DNA from: Nguyenibacter vanlangensis
Lineage (GTDB): Bacteria; Pseudomonadota; Alphaproteobacteria; Acetobacterales; Acetobacteraceae
DNA length: 64,000 bases
Direction of reading: 5' to 3'
Assembly: GCF_038719015.1 (NCBI RefSeq)
Contig: NZ_CP152276.1
Coordinates: forward strand, 3,551,501 to 3,615,500
Both the position numbers and the translations under genes were made by a program. A model generated the notes under the pieces. That model ran no database searches. It saw only the letters and a list, made by a program, of their open reading frames with translations, and was not told where the DNA came from. Numbering within the stretch: the stretch's first letter is position 1; each line of letters opens with the position of its first letter. Positions 8,837 through 17,818 of this stretch are shown here, in pieces.

Positions 8837-10150
8837 ATGCTCGTGACCGGAGAAACAGGTGCCTTGAAGAACACCGAAATCGCCGATGGCGGCACAGGCG
8901 ACGAAATCGCCGCCATCAACCGGGGTACGCCGGCGCGCCTGGCGGCGCTTGATTCCGTACGTGGCCTCGCCGCGCTGATCGTGGTGATCCACCATTGCTT
9001 TCTGACGCAACCCGCCTTTTGCGATTTTTTCTTCTCCACCTGGCAGACCCCGGCTCATACGCTGGGGCAATATATTCTTTTCTACACGCCGGCCCGCATC
9101 GTCTGGAGCGGTTACGAGGCCGTGACGCTCTTCTACGTCCTCAGCGGCCTTGTCCTGGCCCTTCCCTGGGCCGAACGCCGGGTGCCGGCCTACCGTACAT
9201 TCGTCATCAAGCGCGTGGCCCGCATCTATTTTCCGTATTGCGCGGCGATCCTGGGCGCCGCGGTGCTGAACCTCGTCTTCAGGCGGTGGGCCGGCGTGCC
9301 GGGCGCCAGCGAATGGGTCACCAGGATGAACTGGTCGCATCCGCTCACCCTGTGGACGCTCGTGGACCATGCCCTGATGTATGGCCACCGCAACAGCGTG
9401 AACGGCGCCATCCACTCCCTGATCTGGGAAATGCGGGTCTCGCTCCTGTTTCCGTTCCTGATCCTGCCGATCGCGCGCTACCGGGCGCGGGGGGCCATCG
9501 CGGTCCTCGCGGGTCTGGCGGCCTTTGTCGTCTTCCTTCAGTTCTGTGTCGGCGGCGGCTTCGGCGCGCACGGCGCCCTGCTGTCGAGCATGGAATATCG
9601 CACGACGGACAAGCTCGGTTATGAAATCCAGTGGACGGCGTACTATGCCTGCTTCTTCGTGATGGGATCGCTGATCGGCTTCTACCTTCAGCCGATCCGC
9701 AACGCCCTGACGACATTGTCCGTCCGCGGGCGGCTGGCATTGCTGCTCGGCGGCCTGTTCGTCTTTCAGGGACATTGGTCGCAGATTCATGCCCTGCAGG
9801 AAACCATGGTCGCGTTCGGATCGGTCATGGTGATCACCGCATCCTTGTCGCCCGGCATGACCGAGCGCATCTTGCTGCGTCCGTCGCTCCGTTTCCTGGG
9901 GCGCATCTCCTACAGCCTGTATCTCGTCCATGTGCCGCTGATTCTGGCGATCGTCAGCCTCTTGCAGGCCGTGCCGTTGCCCTTCCTCCTCGCCGTCGTT
10001 CCGCCCCTCTCCATCGCCCTGGGCTGGCTGTTCCACGTGACGATCGCGGATCCCAGCGCGCGGTTCGGCCAGCGGGTCGCAAGGATGCTGGATCACCGCG
10101 GCGTCCTCGGGTCCCCCGCCCCCGCCCGTCGAAACTGGTCACAAATATGA
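8837..10150 (+). CDS. Acyltransferase 3 family membrane protein (OafA/YrhL type)
   Basis: Integral-membrane O-acyltransferase, up to 437 aa. The signature is LDSVRGLAALIVVIHHC, with Arg42 and the His pair 52-53 expected in the active site. About ten hydrophobic segments follow, and SYSLYLVHVPLI near the end is typical. The ATG at 8837 lacks a clear Shine-Dalgarno; a TTG at 8864 after GGAGAAACAGG is a credible alternative. The family transfers acetyl or other acyl groups to sugars of LPS, exopolysaccharide or antibiotics. It is the third gene on the plus strand of this island, so it probably acylates the glycan made by its neighbours. Confidence 0.82.
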   Translation: MLVTGETGALKNTEIADGGTGDEIAAINRGTPARLAALDSVRGLAALIVVIHHCFLTQPAFCDFFFSTWQTPAHTLGQYILFYTPARIVWSGYEAVTLFYVLSGLVLALPWAERRVPAYRTFVIKRVARIYFPYCAAILGAAVLNLVFRRWAGVPGASEWVTRMNWSHPLTLWTLVDHALMYGHRNSVNGAIHSLIWEMRVSLLFPFLILPIARYRARGAIAVLAGLAAFVVFLQFCVGGGFGAHGALLSSMEYRTTDKLGYEIQWTAYYACFFVMGSLIGFYLQPIRNALTTLSVRGRLALLLGGLFVFQGHWSQIHALQETMVAFGSVMVITASLSPGMTERILLRPSLRFLGRISYSLYLVHVPLILAIVSLLQAVPLPFLLAVVPPLSIALGWLFHVTIADPSARFGQRVARMLDHRGVLGSPAPARRNWSQI

Positions 10151-10205
10151 CCGGGCAAATAGGATTCGGCGGATAGGATTGGGCAAATATGATTCGGGCA
10201 AGACA
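10141..10205. repeat. 14-15 bp degenerate tandem array
   Basis: Repeating GGGCAAATAGGATT-like units occupy the gap between the convergent acyltransferase and glycosyltransferase-like genes. No other structure was seen there. Confidence 0.75.
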
Positions 10206-10216
10206 GGGCGGCCAGG

Positions 10217-11119
10217 TCACGGCGCGCCCAAGCGCTCCCGCAGGGCCGTTCTGCCGCGTGCCAGCGCGGCACGGTAAAGGCGCCCCCGGGTGACCTCCCC
10301 CGGGAACCGCGCCAATGCCTGTCGCATGGGACTGCCGGGCAGAAAATAATCCTTCACTGCATTCGTGTTCGCCAGCAGGCTGGCAATATAGCCCGCCTTG
10401 TCGCGGACCGGATGCACGAAGGCAGGTTCCTGCACGCCAAGCGTATCAAGATCGTCTTCCAGGATCGGCGGAAACCAGTGATACCGGCTCAGGTCGCCGA
10501 ATCGGGAAAGCGGCGCCGTGGCAAAGCCGCCGCGATGCAGTTCGGTCGGCACGAAGGTTTCGCTCAGCGGCCAGAAATCGATGTCCGTCCGCCGGGACAT
10601 CTCGCGCCGCCGCTGCCAGAGATAGCGCAACGCCCGGTTGGAATGCATCAGGACGCAATTCAACGCGCCGCGAAATTCCTCGCTTGAATAGAGGTTTTTA
10701 TGGAATCGCGTCCACCACCAGCCGTCCAGGTCGTCCCGTGGATGAAAGACGGTCTCGGCGCCGGACAGGATGGCCGCGTTCGCGAATTCCGCGATGCTGC
10801 CCAATATGCACGCGTCATACTCCACAAACAGATAATAATCATAATCGGGTATGACGTTCAGAACCTGATAGTGCGTATAGTCGGCATTCCACCACAGCAG
10901 GCTGCCTTTCTCATATCGGTCGGCCAGGCCGAGTTCCAGCATCTCGCCCTGATTCGTCCTCAGCACCTTGTCATAGGGCACGGGCCCCGCCGAGCCCGCC
11001 GTTTCGTCAATAGAAAGATATACATCGAGAGTACCGGCACCGGAGAGAAGCCGGTTCAATTGTCTGGAAATGAAGTCGTTCCACATATAGGACTTCAAAA
11101 CCACCGCGCACGACGCCAT
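10217..11119 (-). CDS. Conserved hypothetical, possible GT-A-like glycosyltransferase
   Basis: Soluble protein, 300 aa, not firmly recognised. It has no signal peptide. It begins with MASCAVVLKSYMWNDFISRQ, and residues near 95-105 read YDYYLFVEYDACI, an acidic motif after a hydrophobic strand that resembles the metal/nucleotide-sugar site of GT-A folds. A Trp-rich loop (DDLDGWWWTRFHKN) and HRGGF further on also occur in glycosyltransferase-like proteins. GGGAATGGG lies before the ATG. It closes the lower-GC glycan island in opposite orientation to the three plus-strand genes. The glycosyltransferase call is inferred from the motif and context only. Confidence 0.5.
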   Translation of the reverse strand: MASCAVVLKSYMWNDFISRQLNRLLSGAGTLDVYLSIDETAGSAGPVPYDKVLRTNQGEMLELGLADRYEKGSLLWWNADYTHYQVLNVIPDYDYYLFVEYDACILGSIAEFANAAILSGAETVFHPRDDLDGWWWTRFHKNLYSSEEFRGALNCVLMHSNRALRYLWQRRREMSRRTDIDFWPLSETFVPTELHRGGFATAPLSRFGDLSRYHWFPPILEDDLDTLGVQEPAFVHPVRDKAGYIASLLANTNAVKDYFLPGSPMRQALARFPGEVTRGRLYRAALARGRTALRERLGAP

Positions 11120-11323
11120 AAACCCATTCCCGAATATTTAAAAATAGACACATAAGATGTCGAATCGCAGAAGACCGATAGGACGAGACTTGTCCTCGCG
11201 CGTAAAATTCGCTCTCTGACCTCATTTCGTTACGAAATTTCAAATCTTTCTACGTTCTGAACGGCGCAGGGTTTTCTGGCGCAGATTATTAAATTATTGT
11301 TAATGTGGTTGCGGCTTGCGCCG
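11120..11323. other. AT-rich intergenic segment
   Basis: Lower-GC non-coding DNA upstream of the glycosyltransferase-like gene, probably containing its promoter. No gene seen. Confidence 0.4.
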
Positions 11324-11662
11324 TCAGGACGATGGCCGCCCCGATCCTGTCACCACGACCGGGGCGTCCCGGATGGGCCGGCTGTCGCTGGACCTTCGGT
11401 TCCGCGTAATCGCACAGGCCACCCCCAGGTCGAGGCGGAAACACGCCGCGGAATAGATGGCGGAATAGATATCGGTCGACGCATTCAGGTTGCTGGCCGC
11501 CCGCACGCTCAGGCGCCCATTCTCGTCATGCAGCGCCGCGTTGAAATCGTTGTCCGAGGCCGAGGGCAGGGATGCAACGTCTCCCGGCGGATGCGCGCGG
11601 TCGAATTGACCCAGGTATAATTCCCCTCCAGCCCGACATGCCGCAGCATTCTCGCCGGTCCC
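11324..11662 (-). pseudogene. TonB-dependent receptor remnant (C-terminal fragment)
   Basis: Read on the minus strand, one frame gives GLEGNYTWVNSTAR (about 11652-11590) and another frame continues SDNDFNAALHDENGRLSVRAASNLNASTDIYSA (about 11560-11465). Both pieces match the order seen in the last strands of TonB receptors: the glycine-containing GxExNYTW strand, then a loop, then a GRLS...SNL strand. They are in different frames, there is no start or terminal Phe, and the fragment is far shorter than a receptor. It looks like a decayed gene, perhaps a relic of a larger locus beside the glycan island. Confidence 0.5.
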
Positions 11663-11700
11663 GTCCCGGTGTCTTGGACGCCCCGACCATCCTGCCGCGC

Positions 11701-12351
11701 CTATGCCGGGCGGTTCTGCGTCGCCATCCGCACCGCCAGCCCGGCCAGGACCGTGCCCATCACCCAGCGTTGCAGCCGCAGCCAGGCGGGGCGCCGGTTC
11801 AGAAAGGTCGCGATCGTGCCGGCCATCACCGCGATCACCGCGTTCACCGCCACGCTCAGCGCGATCTGCGTCCCGCCCAGGATCAGCGACTGGCTCAGGA
11901 TGTCGCCCCGCACGCTCCCGTGCGGCGCACGGCTGATGAATTGCGGCAGCAGCGACAGATACATGATCGCGATCTTCGGATTCAGCAGGTTGGTCACCAG
12001 CCCCATGGTGAACAGCCGCCGCGCGCTGTCCCGCGGCAGCGTCCGCACCTGGAACGGCGACCGCCCGCCCGGCCGCAGCGCCTGCCAGGCCAGATAGGCC
12101 AGATAGCCCGCCCCCGCCAGCCGCACCGTGTCATAGGCGAACGGCACAGCCAGCAGCAGCGCCGTCAGCCCCAGGACCGCGCAAAGCATGTAGATGACGA
12201 ACCCCAGCGCGACACCTCCCAGCGAGACCAGCCCCGCCTTCGCCCCCTGCGAGATCGAACGCGAAATCAGATAGACCATGTTCGGTCCCGGCGTCAGCGC
12301 CATGCCCAGCGCCAGCAGGGCGAAACCGATCCATTGCGGGGCAGGGGGCAT
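11701..12351 (-). CDS. LysE/RhtB family amino-acid exporter
   Basis: Inner-membrane exporter, 216 aa, the family's usual length. It opens with the diagnostic FALLALGMALTPGPNMVYLISRS motif and has about six hydrophobic segments. GLVTNLLNPKIAIMYLSLLPQFI is the second conserved family block. It exports amino acids such as lysine, threonine or homoserine lactone; the substrate cannot be read from sequence. It is divergent from the xylulokinase gene across about 180 bp. Confidence 0.9.
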   Translation of the reverse strand: MPPAPQWIGFALLALGMALTPGPNMVYLISRSISQGAKAGLVSLGGVALGFVIYMLCAVLGLTALLLAVPFAYDTVRLAGAGYLAYLAWQALRPGGRSPFQVRTLPRDSARRLFTMGLVTNLLNPKIAIMYLSLLPQFISRAPHGSVRGDILSQSLILGGTQIALSVAVNAVIAVMAGTIATFLNRRPAWLRLQRWVMGTVLAGLAVRMATQNRPA

Positions 12352-12533
12352 CGCGTCTCTCCTCTTGGTTCGGATCAGAAATGACCCGCGCGCCGCGCCC
12401 GGTCAAGCCGGCGCGATCACATGTCCGCGCCCCCCTCGGCGCACATCGCCGCAGCCGCTACGGTCCCGGATCCAGAATCCCAGGGCCGCCTGCATCACGG
12501 CGGCCTCGCTCCCCGCCTGCAAGGACCCGGCTC

Positions 12534-13994
12534 ATGACCTATCTGGGACTCGATCTCGGAACCACCGCCACCAAGGCCATTCTCGTCGATGACGGCCAGA
12601 CGGTACTGGCCGCCGCCACCGCCGCGTCGCAGGTGCTCCAGCCGCGCCCCGGCATCAGCGAACAGGATCCCGAAAGCTGGATCGCCGCCGCCCGCGCGGT
12701 GCTGGCGCAACTGCGCGCCGATGCGCCGCAGGCCTTCGCCGCCGTCCGCGCCATCGGCCTGTCGGGGCAGATGCACTCCGTCGCGCCGCTGGACCGGGAT
12801 TGGCGTCCCCTGCGCCCGGCGCTGCTGTGGAACGACGAACGCGGCCAGGACCAGGCGCTGCGTTTGCAGCAGGCGGTCCCTGGCCTCGCCCGCATCACCG
12901 GCGTCCGCCCCATGGCCAGCTTCAGCGCCGCGAAACTGCTCTGGCTGAAAGATGACGAACCCGCCTTGTTCGCCCGGATCCGCCATGTCCTGTGGCCCAA
13001 GGATTATCTGCGCCTGTGGCTGACCGGCCAGGCGGCGTCCGACATGTCCGACGCCGCCGGCACCCAGCTCTTCGACCAGGCCGCCCGCGCCTGGTCCGCC
13101 CCGATCCTCGGCGCGATCGGCCTCGACGGCGCGACCCTGCCCCCTCTGTCCGAGGGCACGGCCCCCGCCGGCCACCTGCGCCCCGCCGTGGCGCGGGAAC
13201 TCGGCCTGTCGCCGGATGTCGTGGTGGCGACCGGCGGCGGCGATACGCCCGTCGGCGCGGCGGGGCTGGGCTGCGCCGATGCCGGGCAGGCGTTCCTCTC
13301 GCTCGGCACCGGCGCGGTCTATGTCGCGGTGCGCGAATCCTACGATCCCGACCCCGATATCAGCCTGCACGATTTCGCCCACTGCCTGCCCGGCCGTTGG
13401 TATCAGATGGCCGCCATGCTCAATGGCGGCAGTTGCCTGGCCTGGGTCGCCGCCCTGTGCCGCGAACCCGACATCGCCGCCCTGCTGGACAAGGTCCAGG
13501 CGCGCGGCGCGGCACCGGGCCGCATCCTGTTCCAGCCCTATCTGCGCGGCGAACGCACCCCCTATCACGACCCCGCCGCCCGTGGCGCCTTCATCGGCCT
13601 GGACGCGATGACCGACGAAGTGGACCTCGCCCGCGCGGTGCTCGAAGGCGTCGCCTTCTCGCTGCGCCTGGGGCAGGACCTGCTGGCAGGCCGGCAATCG
13701 CCGGCCGGCCCGCTCCCCATCATCGGCGGCGGCGGACGCAGCCTCGCCTGGACCCGCATCATCGCCACCGTGCTGGACCGCCCGCTGGTCATCCCGCACA
13801 ATGCCGAACACGCGGCGGCACTGGGCGCCGCCCGCCTGGCGATGATCGCCCACGGCACCAGCCAGGCCGACGCCCTGCGTCCTTTCAACCCCGCCCGCAC
13901 CGTCGAACCGGACCGCGACGCGGTCCCGCTCTACGCCGAACGCTATGCACGCTTCCGGCGTCTCTACCCCGCGCTCCACGACCTGACCGCCTGA
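12534..13994 (+). CDS. xylB: Xylulokinase
   Basis: FGGY-family sugar kinase, 486 aa from the ATG at 12534, which has AAGGAC eight bases before it and begins MTYLGLDLGTTATKAI, the canonical ATP-phosphate loop. GLSGQMHSVAPLD matches the xylulokinase substrate motif. VVATGGGDTPVGAAGLG, LSLGTGAVYV and PIIGGGGRSLAWTRIIATVLDRP are the C-terminal ATP-domain blocks. It phosphorylates D-xylulose to xylulose 5-phosphate, feeding the pentose phosphate pathway encoded further along the window. No xylose isomerase or pentitol dehydrogenase is adjacent. Confidence 0.9.
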   Translation: MTYLGLDLGTTATKAILVDDGQTVLAAATAASQVLQPRPGISEQDPESWIAAARAVLAQLRADAPQAFAAVRAIGLSGQMHSVAPLDRDWRPLRPALLWNDERGQDQALRLQQAVPGLARITGVRPMASFSAAKLLWLKDDEPALFARIRHVLWPKDYLRLWLTGQAASDMSDAAGTQLFDQAARAWSAPILGAIGLDGATLPPLSEGTAPAGHLRPAVARELGLSPDVVVATGGGDTPVGAAGLGCADAGQAFLSLGTGAVYVAVRESYDPDPDISLHDFAHCLPGRWYQMAAMLNGGSCLAWVAALCREPDIAALLDKVQARGAAPGRILFQPYLRGERTPYHDPAARGAFIGLDAMTDEVDLARAVLEGVAFSLRLGQDLLAGRQSPAGPLPIIGGGGRSLAWTRIIATVLDRPLVIPHNAEHAAALGAARLAMIAHGTSQADALRPFNPARTVEPDRDAVPLYAERYARFRRLYPALHDLTA

Positions 13995-14004
13995 AACGGG
14001 CGCT

Positions 14005-14059
14005 CCTTTCACATTCCGCCCCTTTCACATTCCATCGACCGCCCGCCGGCGCGGTCGAT
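14005..14059. repeat. 16-bp duplication and 9-bp-stem hairpin after xylB
   Basis: CCTTTCACATTCC occurs at 14005-14017 and 14021-14033. It is followed by a perfect inverted repeat, ATCGACCGC (14034-14042) with GCGGTCGAT (14051-14059). This may terminate xylB transcription, although no T-run follows. Confidence 0.6.
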
Positions 14060-14083
14060 TCCCGCCCCCGCCATGCCCACACT

Positions 14084-14113
14084 CCCGGGGCGGGATGGCA
14101 TCCCGCGCCCGGG
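14084..14113 (+). promoter_or_regulatory. 5'-leader hairpin ending at the ribosome-binding site
   Basis: Positions 14084-14095 can pair with 14101-14113 (12 bp, one bulged G, five-base loop). The 3' arm takes up the first three bases of GGGGAGGGG, the Shine-Dalgarno of the gene starting at 14122, so folding could limit its translation. Structure judged by eye. Confidence 0.4.
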
Positions 14114-14121
14114 GAGGGGTC

Positions 14122-16065
14122 ATGACCATTCAGAAGCAGGAAGCGGTGGCGGCACTGGCGCAACCGGCGCTGCTCCTGCCCAACCTGCTGGCCGAGGCGC
14201 TCGCCGCCAACGGCCGCATCAAGTTCGCGCTCAGTTGGCTCCAGGCGGCCGAGGCATCCGCCGGCCGCGACGACCGCCAGCCCTTCGCCGGCCTCACCGC
14301 CGAACGGACGCTCGCCGGCCTCGACCATGCCGTGCTCTACGATCCGCCCGCCCTGCTGGAACGGACACAGGCCGGCCTGCGCGTGCCGCAGGCCGGCGCC
14401 GTCATCGCCGCCCTGCTGGACGACCTGTCCCGCATGCGCCGGGCGGCCGAGGCCGGGGCGGCGGCCGGCCTCCTCGACCAGGCCGCCGCCGACGGCCTGG
14501 GTATGCGTGAGCACGCGCAGCGCGCCGCCATCCGCGTCGCGGACGATGTCCTGCCCCCCGGCCTGGTCTCGCAACTCTGCCGCGTCCCGGCCGAAGGCGC
14601 CGATTCCCTGCACCGCCTGGTCATGGACCTGCACAGGGCGATCAACGACATCGCCGCCGGCCTGGCCGAAACCGATATCGCCGGCGCCCGCGCCTATCGC
14701 CTGGACGACAGGGACCGGCAGCGCGTGGCCGCCTTCATGCGCGGGCTCAACCGCACCGCGCCGCTCAAGTTCAACCACCCGGGGCTGGCGACCAACGCCA
14801 TGCGCGACGGGCCGCGCCTGATCATCCAGAACGATCTCGGCACCACCGACGCCCACGTCCTGATCGTGCAGATCGAGGGGCGGGACGAGGCCCCGCGCCT
14901 GTCGGTCCTGCACAGCGACATCCACAGGCAGCGCCTGGAATTCTTCCAGAACCGCCTGCCCGCCCTGACCTGGACGCAATCCAGCCGCCATTTGCCCGGC
15001 AGCGAACAGGGCCAGTTCACCCTCGCCACCGGCATCCTCCAGGCCGCGGACCTTCCCGCCCTCGACGCGGCGCTCGAAACCCTGGGCGCGTCGCTGGTCT
15101 TTCTCATCGACTGGAACAAGGCGCGCAAAAGCCTGCGCCATTTCGTGTCCGGCCCGGCCGCCGTCGCCCTGCTGCACTGGGCCGCCGACCACGAATACGG
15201 CCACCGCGCCTATCTCGAGGCGGGCGGCGAGACGATGATCGGCGACCTGCTGGACACCGTCTCGCAGCTCACCGGCGGGTCCTACGGCACGATGCAGCGC
15301 GCGCTGGGCCAGGACGGCACGATGGCCTTCCTGCGCGAAGCCCTGCGGACCTCCAGCGAGGCCCTGCGCAACGGGCAGTCCCCGCCCGCCATCCGCGACA
15401 TGCTGCAGGCCGAGCTGATGACCCGCGTCGCCTCCATGGCCGACCGCATCCTCGACGACGCGATCGACCACGCGGCGCTGATCCTCGATCTCGGCAGCCT
15501 GGTCCACGCCGCCCTGCTGGGCAACGTGCCCGACCTGCTGGCCGCCGCCGCCCGCGCCCAGCGTTGGGAGGCCCTGGCCGACCGCCAGGTCGGGCACATC
15601 TGCGGCCTGTGCCGCGACGACAAATCCCGCCCCTGGCGCGCCATCGCCTCCCACGCCGACGACGCCGCCGACCAGTTCGAGGACGCGGCCTTCCGCCTGC
15701 AGTTCCTGCCCGCGGACCTGCCCGCCGACATCCGCGCGACCCTGCTGCAACTGGCCGCGCAGGCGGTCATGGCGGCCAAGGACTATGTCCGCCTGCTCTG
15801 TGCCCTGCGCAGCCTGCACCAGGGCATGCCCCGGCGCGAGATGCGCCTGCTGATCGGCCTGTTCGACCGGCTGCACGCCCACGAACATGCCACCGACGCG
15901 GCCGAGCGCGACGTCTTCGCCCGGCTGATGCATGCCGACCTCGACGCAAGGACCGTAACGCTCGCCACCGCCATCGCCGGGGCGCTCGAATCCGTGGCCG
16001 ATGCCCTGCTCAATGCCGGCCGCCTGCTGTCCGACCACGCCGTAGGAGAGTGGTTTGCCCCCTGA
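14122..16065 (+). CDS. Unknown protein coupled to PPDK-like gene; PhoU/DUF47-like C-terminal region
   Basis: Large soluble protein, 647 aa from the ATG at 14122, chosen for its GGGGAGGGG Shine-Dalgarno. Not recognised as a named family. It is predominantly helical. The centre has a more ordered stretch (GPRLIIQNDLGTTDAHVLIVQIEG, then LSVLHSDIHRQRLEFFQNRLP) and WAADHEYGHRAYLEAGG near residue 360. The last 200 residues are helical with an HEHATDAAERDVF motif resembling the acidic metal-binding helices of PhoU/DUF47 proteins. Its stop codon lies inside the next gene (11-bp overlap), so the two products should be made together and may interact. The PhoU resemblance is tentative. Confidence 0.6.
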   Translation: MTIQKQEAVAALAQPALLLPNLLAEALAANGRIKFALSWLQAAEASAGRDDRQPFAGLTAERTLAGLDHAVLYDPPALLERTQAGLRVPQAGAVIAALLDDLSRMRRAAEAGAAAGLLDQAAADGLGMREHAQRAAIRVADDVLPPGLVSQLCRVPAEGADSLHRLVMDLHRAINDIAAGLAETDIAGARAYRLDDRDRQRVAAFMRGLNRTAPLKFNHPGLATNAMRDGPRLIIQNDLGTTDAHVLIVQIEGRDEAPRLSVLHSDIHRQRLEFFQNRLPALTWTQSSRHLPGSEQGQFTLATGILQAADLPALDAALETLGASLVFLIDWNKARKSLRHFVSGPAAVALLHWAADHEYGHRAYLEAGGETMIGDLLDTVSQLTGGSYGTMQRALGQDGTMAFLREALRTSSEALRNGQSPPAIRDMLQAELMTRVASMADRILDDAIDHAALILDLGSLVHAALLGNVPDLLAAAARAQRWEALADRQVGHICGLCRDDKSRPWRAIASHADDAADQFEDAAFRLQFLPADLPADIRATLLQLAAQAVMAAKDYVRLLCALRSLHQGMPRREMRLLIGLFDRLHAHEHATDAAERDVFARLMHADLDARTVTLATAIAGALESVADALLNAGRLLSDHAVGEWFAP

Positions 16066-17785
16066 TCCCATCTCGACCCATCCCATCCCGGCCGTACCTA
16101 TCCAGGTCGCGCCCGTCCCGGTCGACGCCATCCCGGTCATCGAACCTGGCGTGCTGCCCCCGCCCGACGGCGCGGTCGCCCAACTGGGCGGCAAGGCGTT
16201 CAACCTCATGGTCCTTGCCGCCGCCGGCCTGCCCGTGCCGCCCGGCTTCGTGCTGCCGACCACGCTTTGCGCCCAGTGGCTGGCCGCCGGCGCGCCCCCG
16301 GCCGACGCCTTCCGCGCCCTGGTCGCGGGGCCCCTGCATCGGCTGGAACAGGCGACCGGCCTCGCCTTCGGCGATCCCAACCGCCCTCTGCTGGTCTCGA
16401 TCCGCTCCGGTGCCCCCGTCTCCATGCCCGGCATGCTCGACACGCTGCTCAATGTCGGGCTCACCCGCGCCACCCTGCCGGGCCTGATCGCATTGTCGGG
16501 CAATCCCCGCCTGGCCTGGGACTGCTTCGCCCGGCTGATCCGCGCCTTCGGCCAGATCGTGCGCGGCCTCGATCCGGCCTTGTTCGATGACGGGCTGACC
16601 GCCATCCTGCGCGCGGGCCAGGCCGCATCGGCCGCCGAACTCGACAGCCTGTCCCTGCGCGACCTCGCCCTGCGCTATCTCGATATTTTCGAATCCGCCG
16701 GCGGCGTCCCGTTCCCCGACACGCCGATGGACCAGCTCGCCCAGGGCGTGGACGCCGTCTTCCGCTCCTGGAATTCCGAACGGGCCCAAACCTATCGCCG
16801 CCTGCGCAACCTGACCGGCCTGCCCGGCACGGCGGTCACCATCCAGCGCATGGTCTACGGCAATTCCGGCCCGCAATCGGGCTCGGGCGTCGGCTTCACC
16901 CGCGATCCCGCCACCGGCGAACGCCGCCTCTATCTCGATTTCGCCTTCAACGCACAGGGCGAGGACCTGGTCGCCGGCCGCACCCTGGTCGCCCCCGCCG
17001 CCGAACTCGCCCGTGCCATGCCCCAGACAGGTCCGACAACGGGTCCGACAACGGGTCCGACAACGGGTCCGACAACAGCCCAGGCCCAGGCAATAACCCA
17101 GACCCTGGCACGCATCGCAACCCAGTTGGAACACCAGTTCCACGACATGCAGGATTTCGAATTCACGGTGGAAGAGGGCCAGCTCTATCTGCTGCAGACC
17201 CGCGCCGGAAAATGCGCCGCCCGGGCCCGGCTCAGGATCGCGGTCGACATGGCGCGCGAGAACCTGATCTCCATCCCCGAGGCCCTGCGCCGGGTCGAGG
17301 GGCTGGACGCCGCCGCTCTCACCCGCCGCCGCCTCGCCGGGCCGCCGCAGGACGCCATCGCGCGCGGCGTTCCCGCCGGCGGCGGCGCGGTGACCGGCGC
17401 CGTCGTCCTGAGCCGCGACGCCGCCCGCACGCTGGCGGGGCAGGGCCGCCGGACCATCCTGGTCACCACCGACCTGCTGACCGAGGATATCGACGCCATC
17501 ACCGGCACAGACGGCCTGCTCGCCGCCCATGGCGGCCGCACCAGCCATGCCGCCGTGGTCGCCCGCGAATTCGGCAAGGTCGCGATCGTCGGCTGTCCCG
17601 GCCTGACCATCGCCCCGGACCGGCAAAGCTGCCGGATCGCCGGCCATCCGTTCCCCCAGGGCGCCGACATCACCCTGGATGGCGAGACCGGTCAGGTCTT
17701 CGCCGGCCATGTTCCCATGACCGAGGACCGCCCCGAGGCCGACCTGGCCCAGATCGCCGCCTGGCGCGCCGCCCCACCCGCATGA
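16055..17785 (+). CDS. PPDK-like protein: ATP-grasp plus phosphohistidine domains, lacking the PEP/pyruvate barrel
   Basis: Homologue of the first two-thirds of pyruvate phosphate dikinase: 576 aa against about 875-900 for full PPDK. ATP-grasp blocks are well conserved: LVSIRSGAPVSMPGMLDTLL, SGSGVGFTRDPATGE, NAQGEDLVAG and MQDFEFTVEEGQLYLLQTR. The swivelling domain retains GGRTSHAAVVAREFG with the phospho-acceptor His498. Sequence stops 78 residues later, with no TIM-barrel. The start is a TTG at 16055 preceded by TAGGAGAG; no in-frame ATG lies nearby. The N-terminus is a Pro/Ile/Val-rich low-complexity run, and residues around 325-340 are a (TGPT)4 repeat. It cannot be a classical PPDK alone; the phosphate acceptor may be the upstream protein or a small molecule. 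Confidence 0.8.
   Translation: MPPDPISTHPIPAVPIQVAPVPVDAIPVIEPGVLPPPDGAVAQLGGKAFNLMVLAAAGLPVPPGFVLPTTLCAQWLAAGAPPADAFRALVAGPLHRLEQATGLAFGDPNRPLLVSIRSGAPVSMPGMLDTLLNVGLTRATLPGLIALSGNPRLAWDCFARLIRAFGQIVRGLDPALFDDGLTAILRAGQAASAAELDSLSLRDLALRYLDIFESAGGVPFPDTPMDQLAQGVDAVFRSWNSERAQTYRRLRNLTGLPGTAVTIQRMVYGNSGPQSGSGVGFTRDPATGERRLYLDFAFNAQGEDLVAGRTLVAPAAELARAMPQTGPTTGPTTGPTTGPTTAQAQAITQTLARIATQLEHQFHDMQDFEFTVEEGQLYLLQTRAGKCAARARLRIAVDMARENLISIPEALRRVEGLDAAALTRRRLAGPPQDAIARGVPAGGGAVTGAVVLSRDAARTLAGQGRRTILVTTDLLTEDIDAITGTDGLLAAHGGRTSHAAVVAREFGKVAIVGCPGLTIAPDRQSCRIAGHPFPQGADITLDGETGQVFAGHVPMTEDRPEADLAQIAAWRAAPPA
17027..17074. repeat. In-frame 12-bp tandem array in PPDK-like gene
   Basis: Four near-perfect units of ACGGGTCCGACA encode (TGPT)4 within the ATP-grasp domain, in a region where PPDK homologues have a plain loop. 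Confidence 0.95.
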
Positions 17786-17818
17786 GGGCCGTAGGATCGA
17801 GCGTGGGATCTGCCCGGC

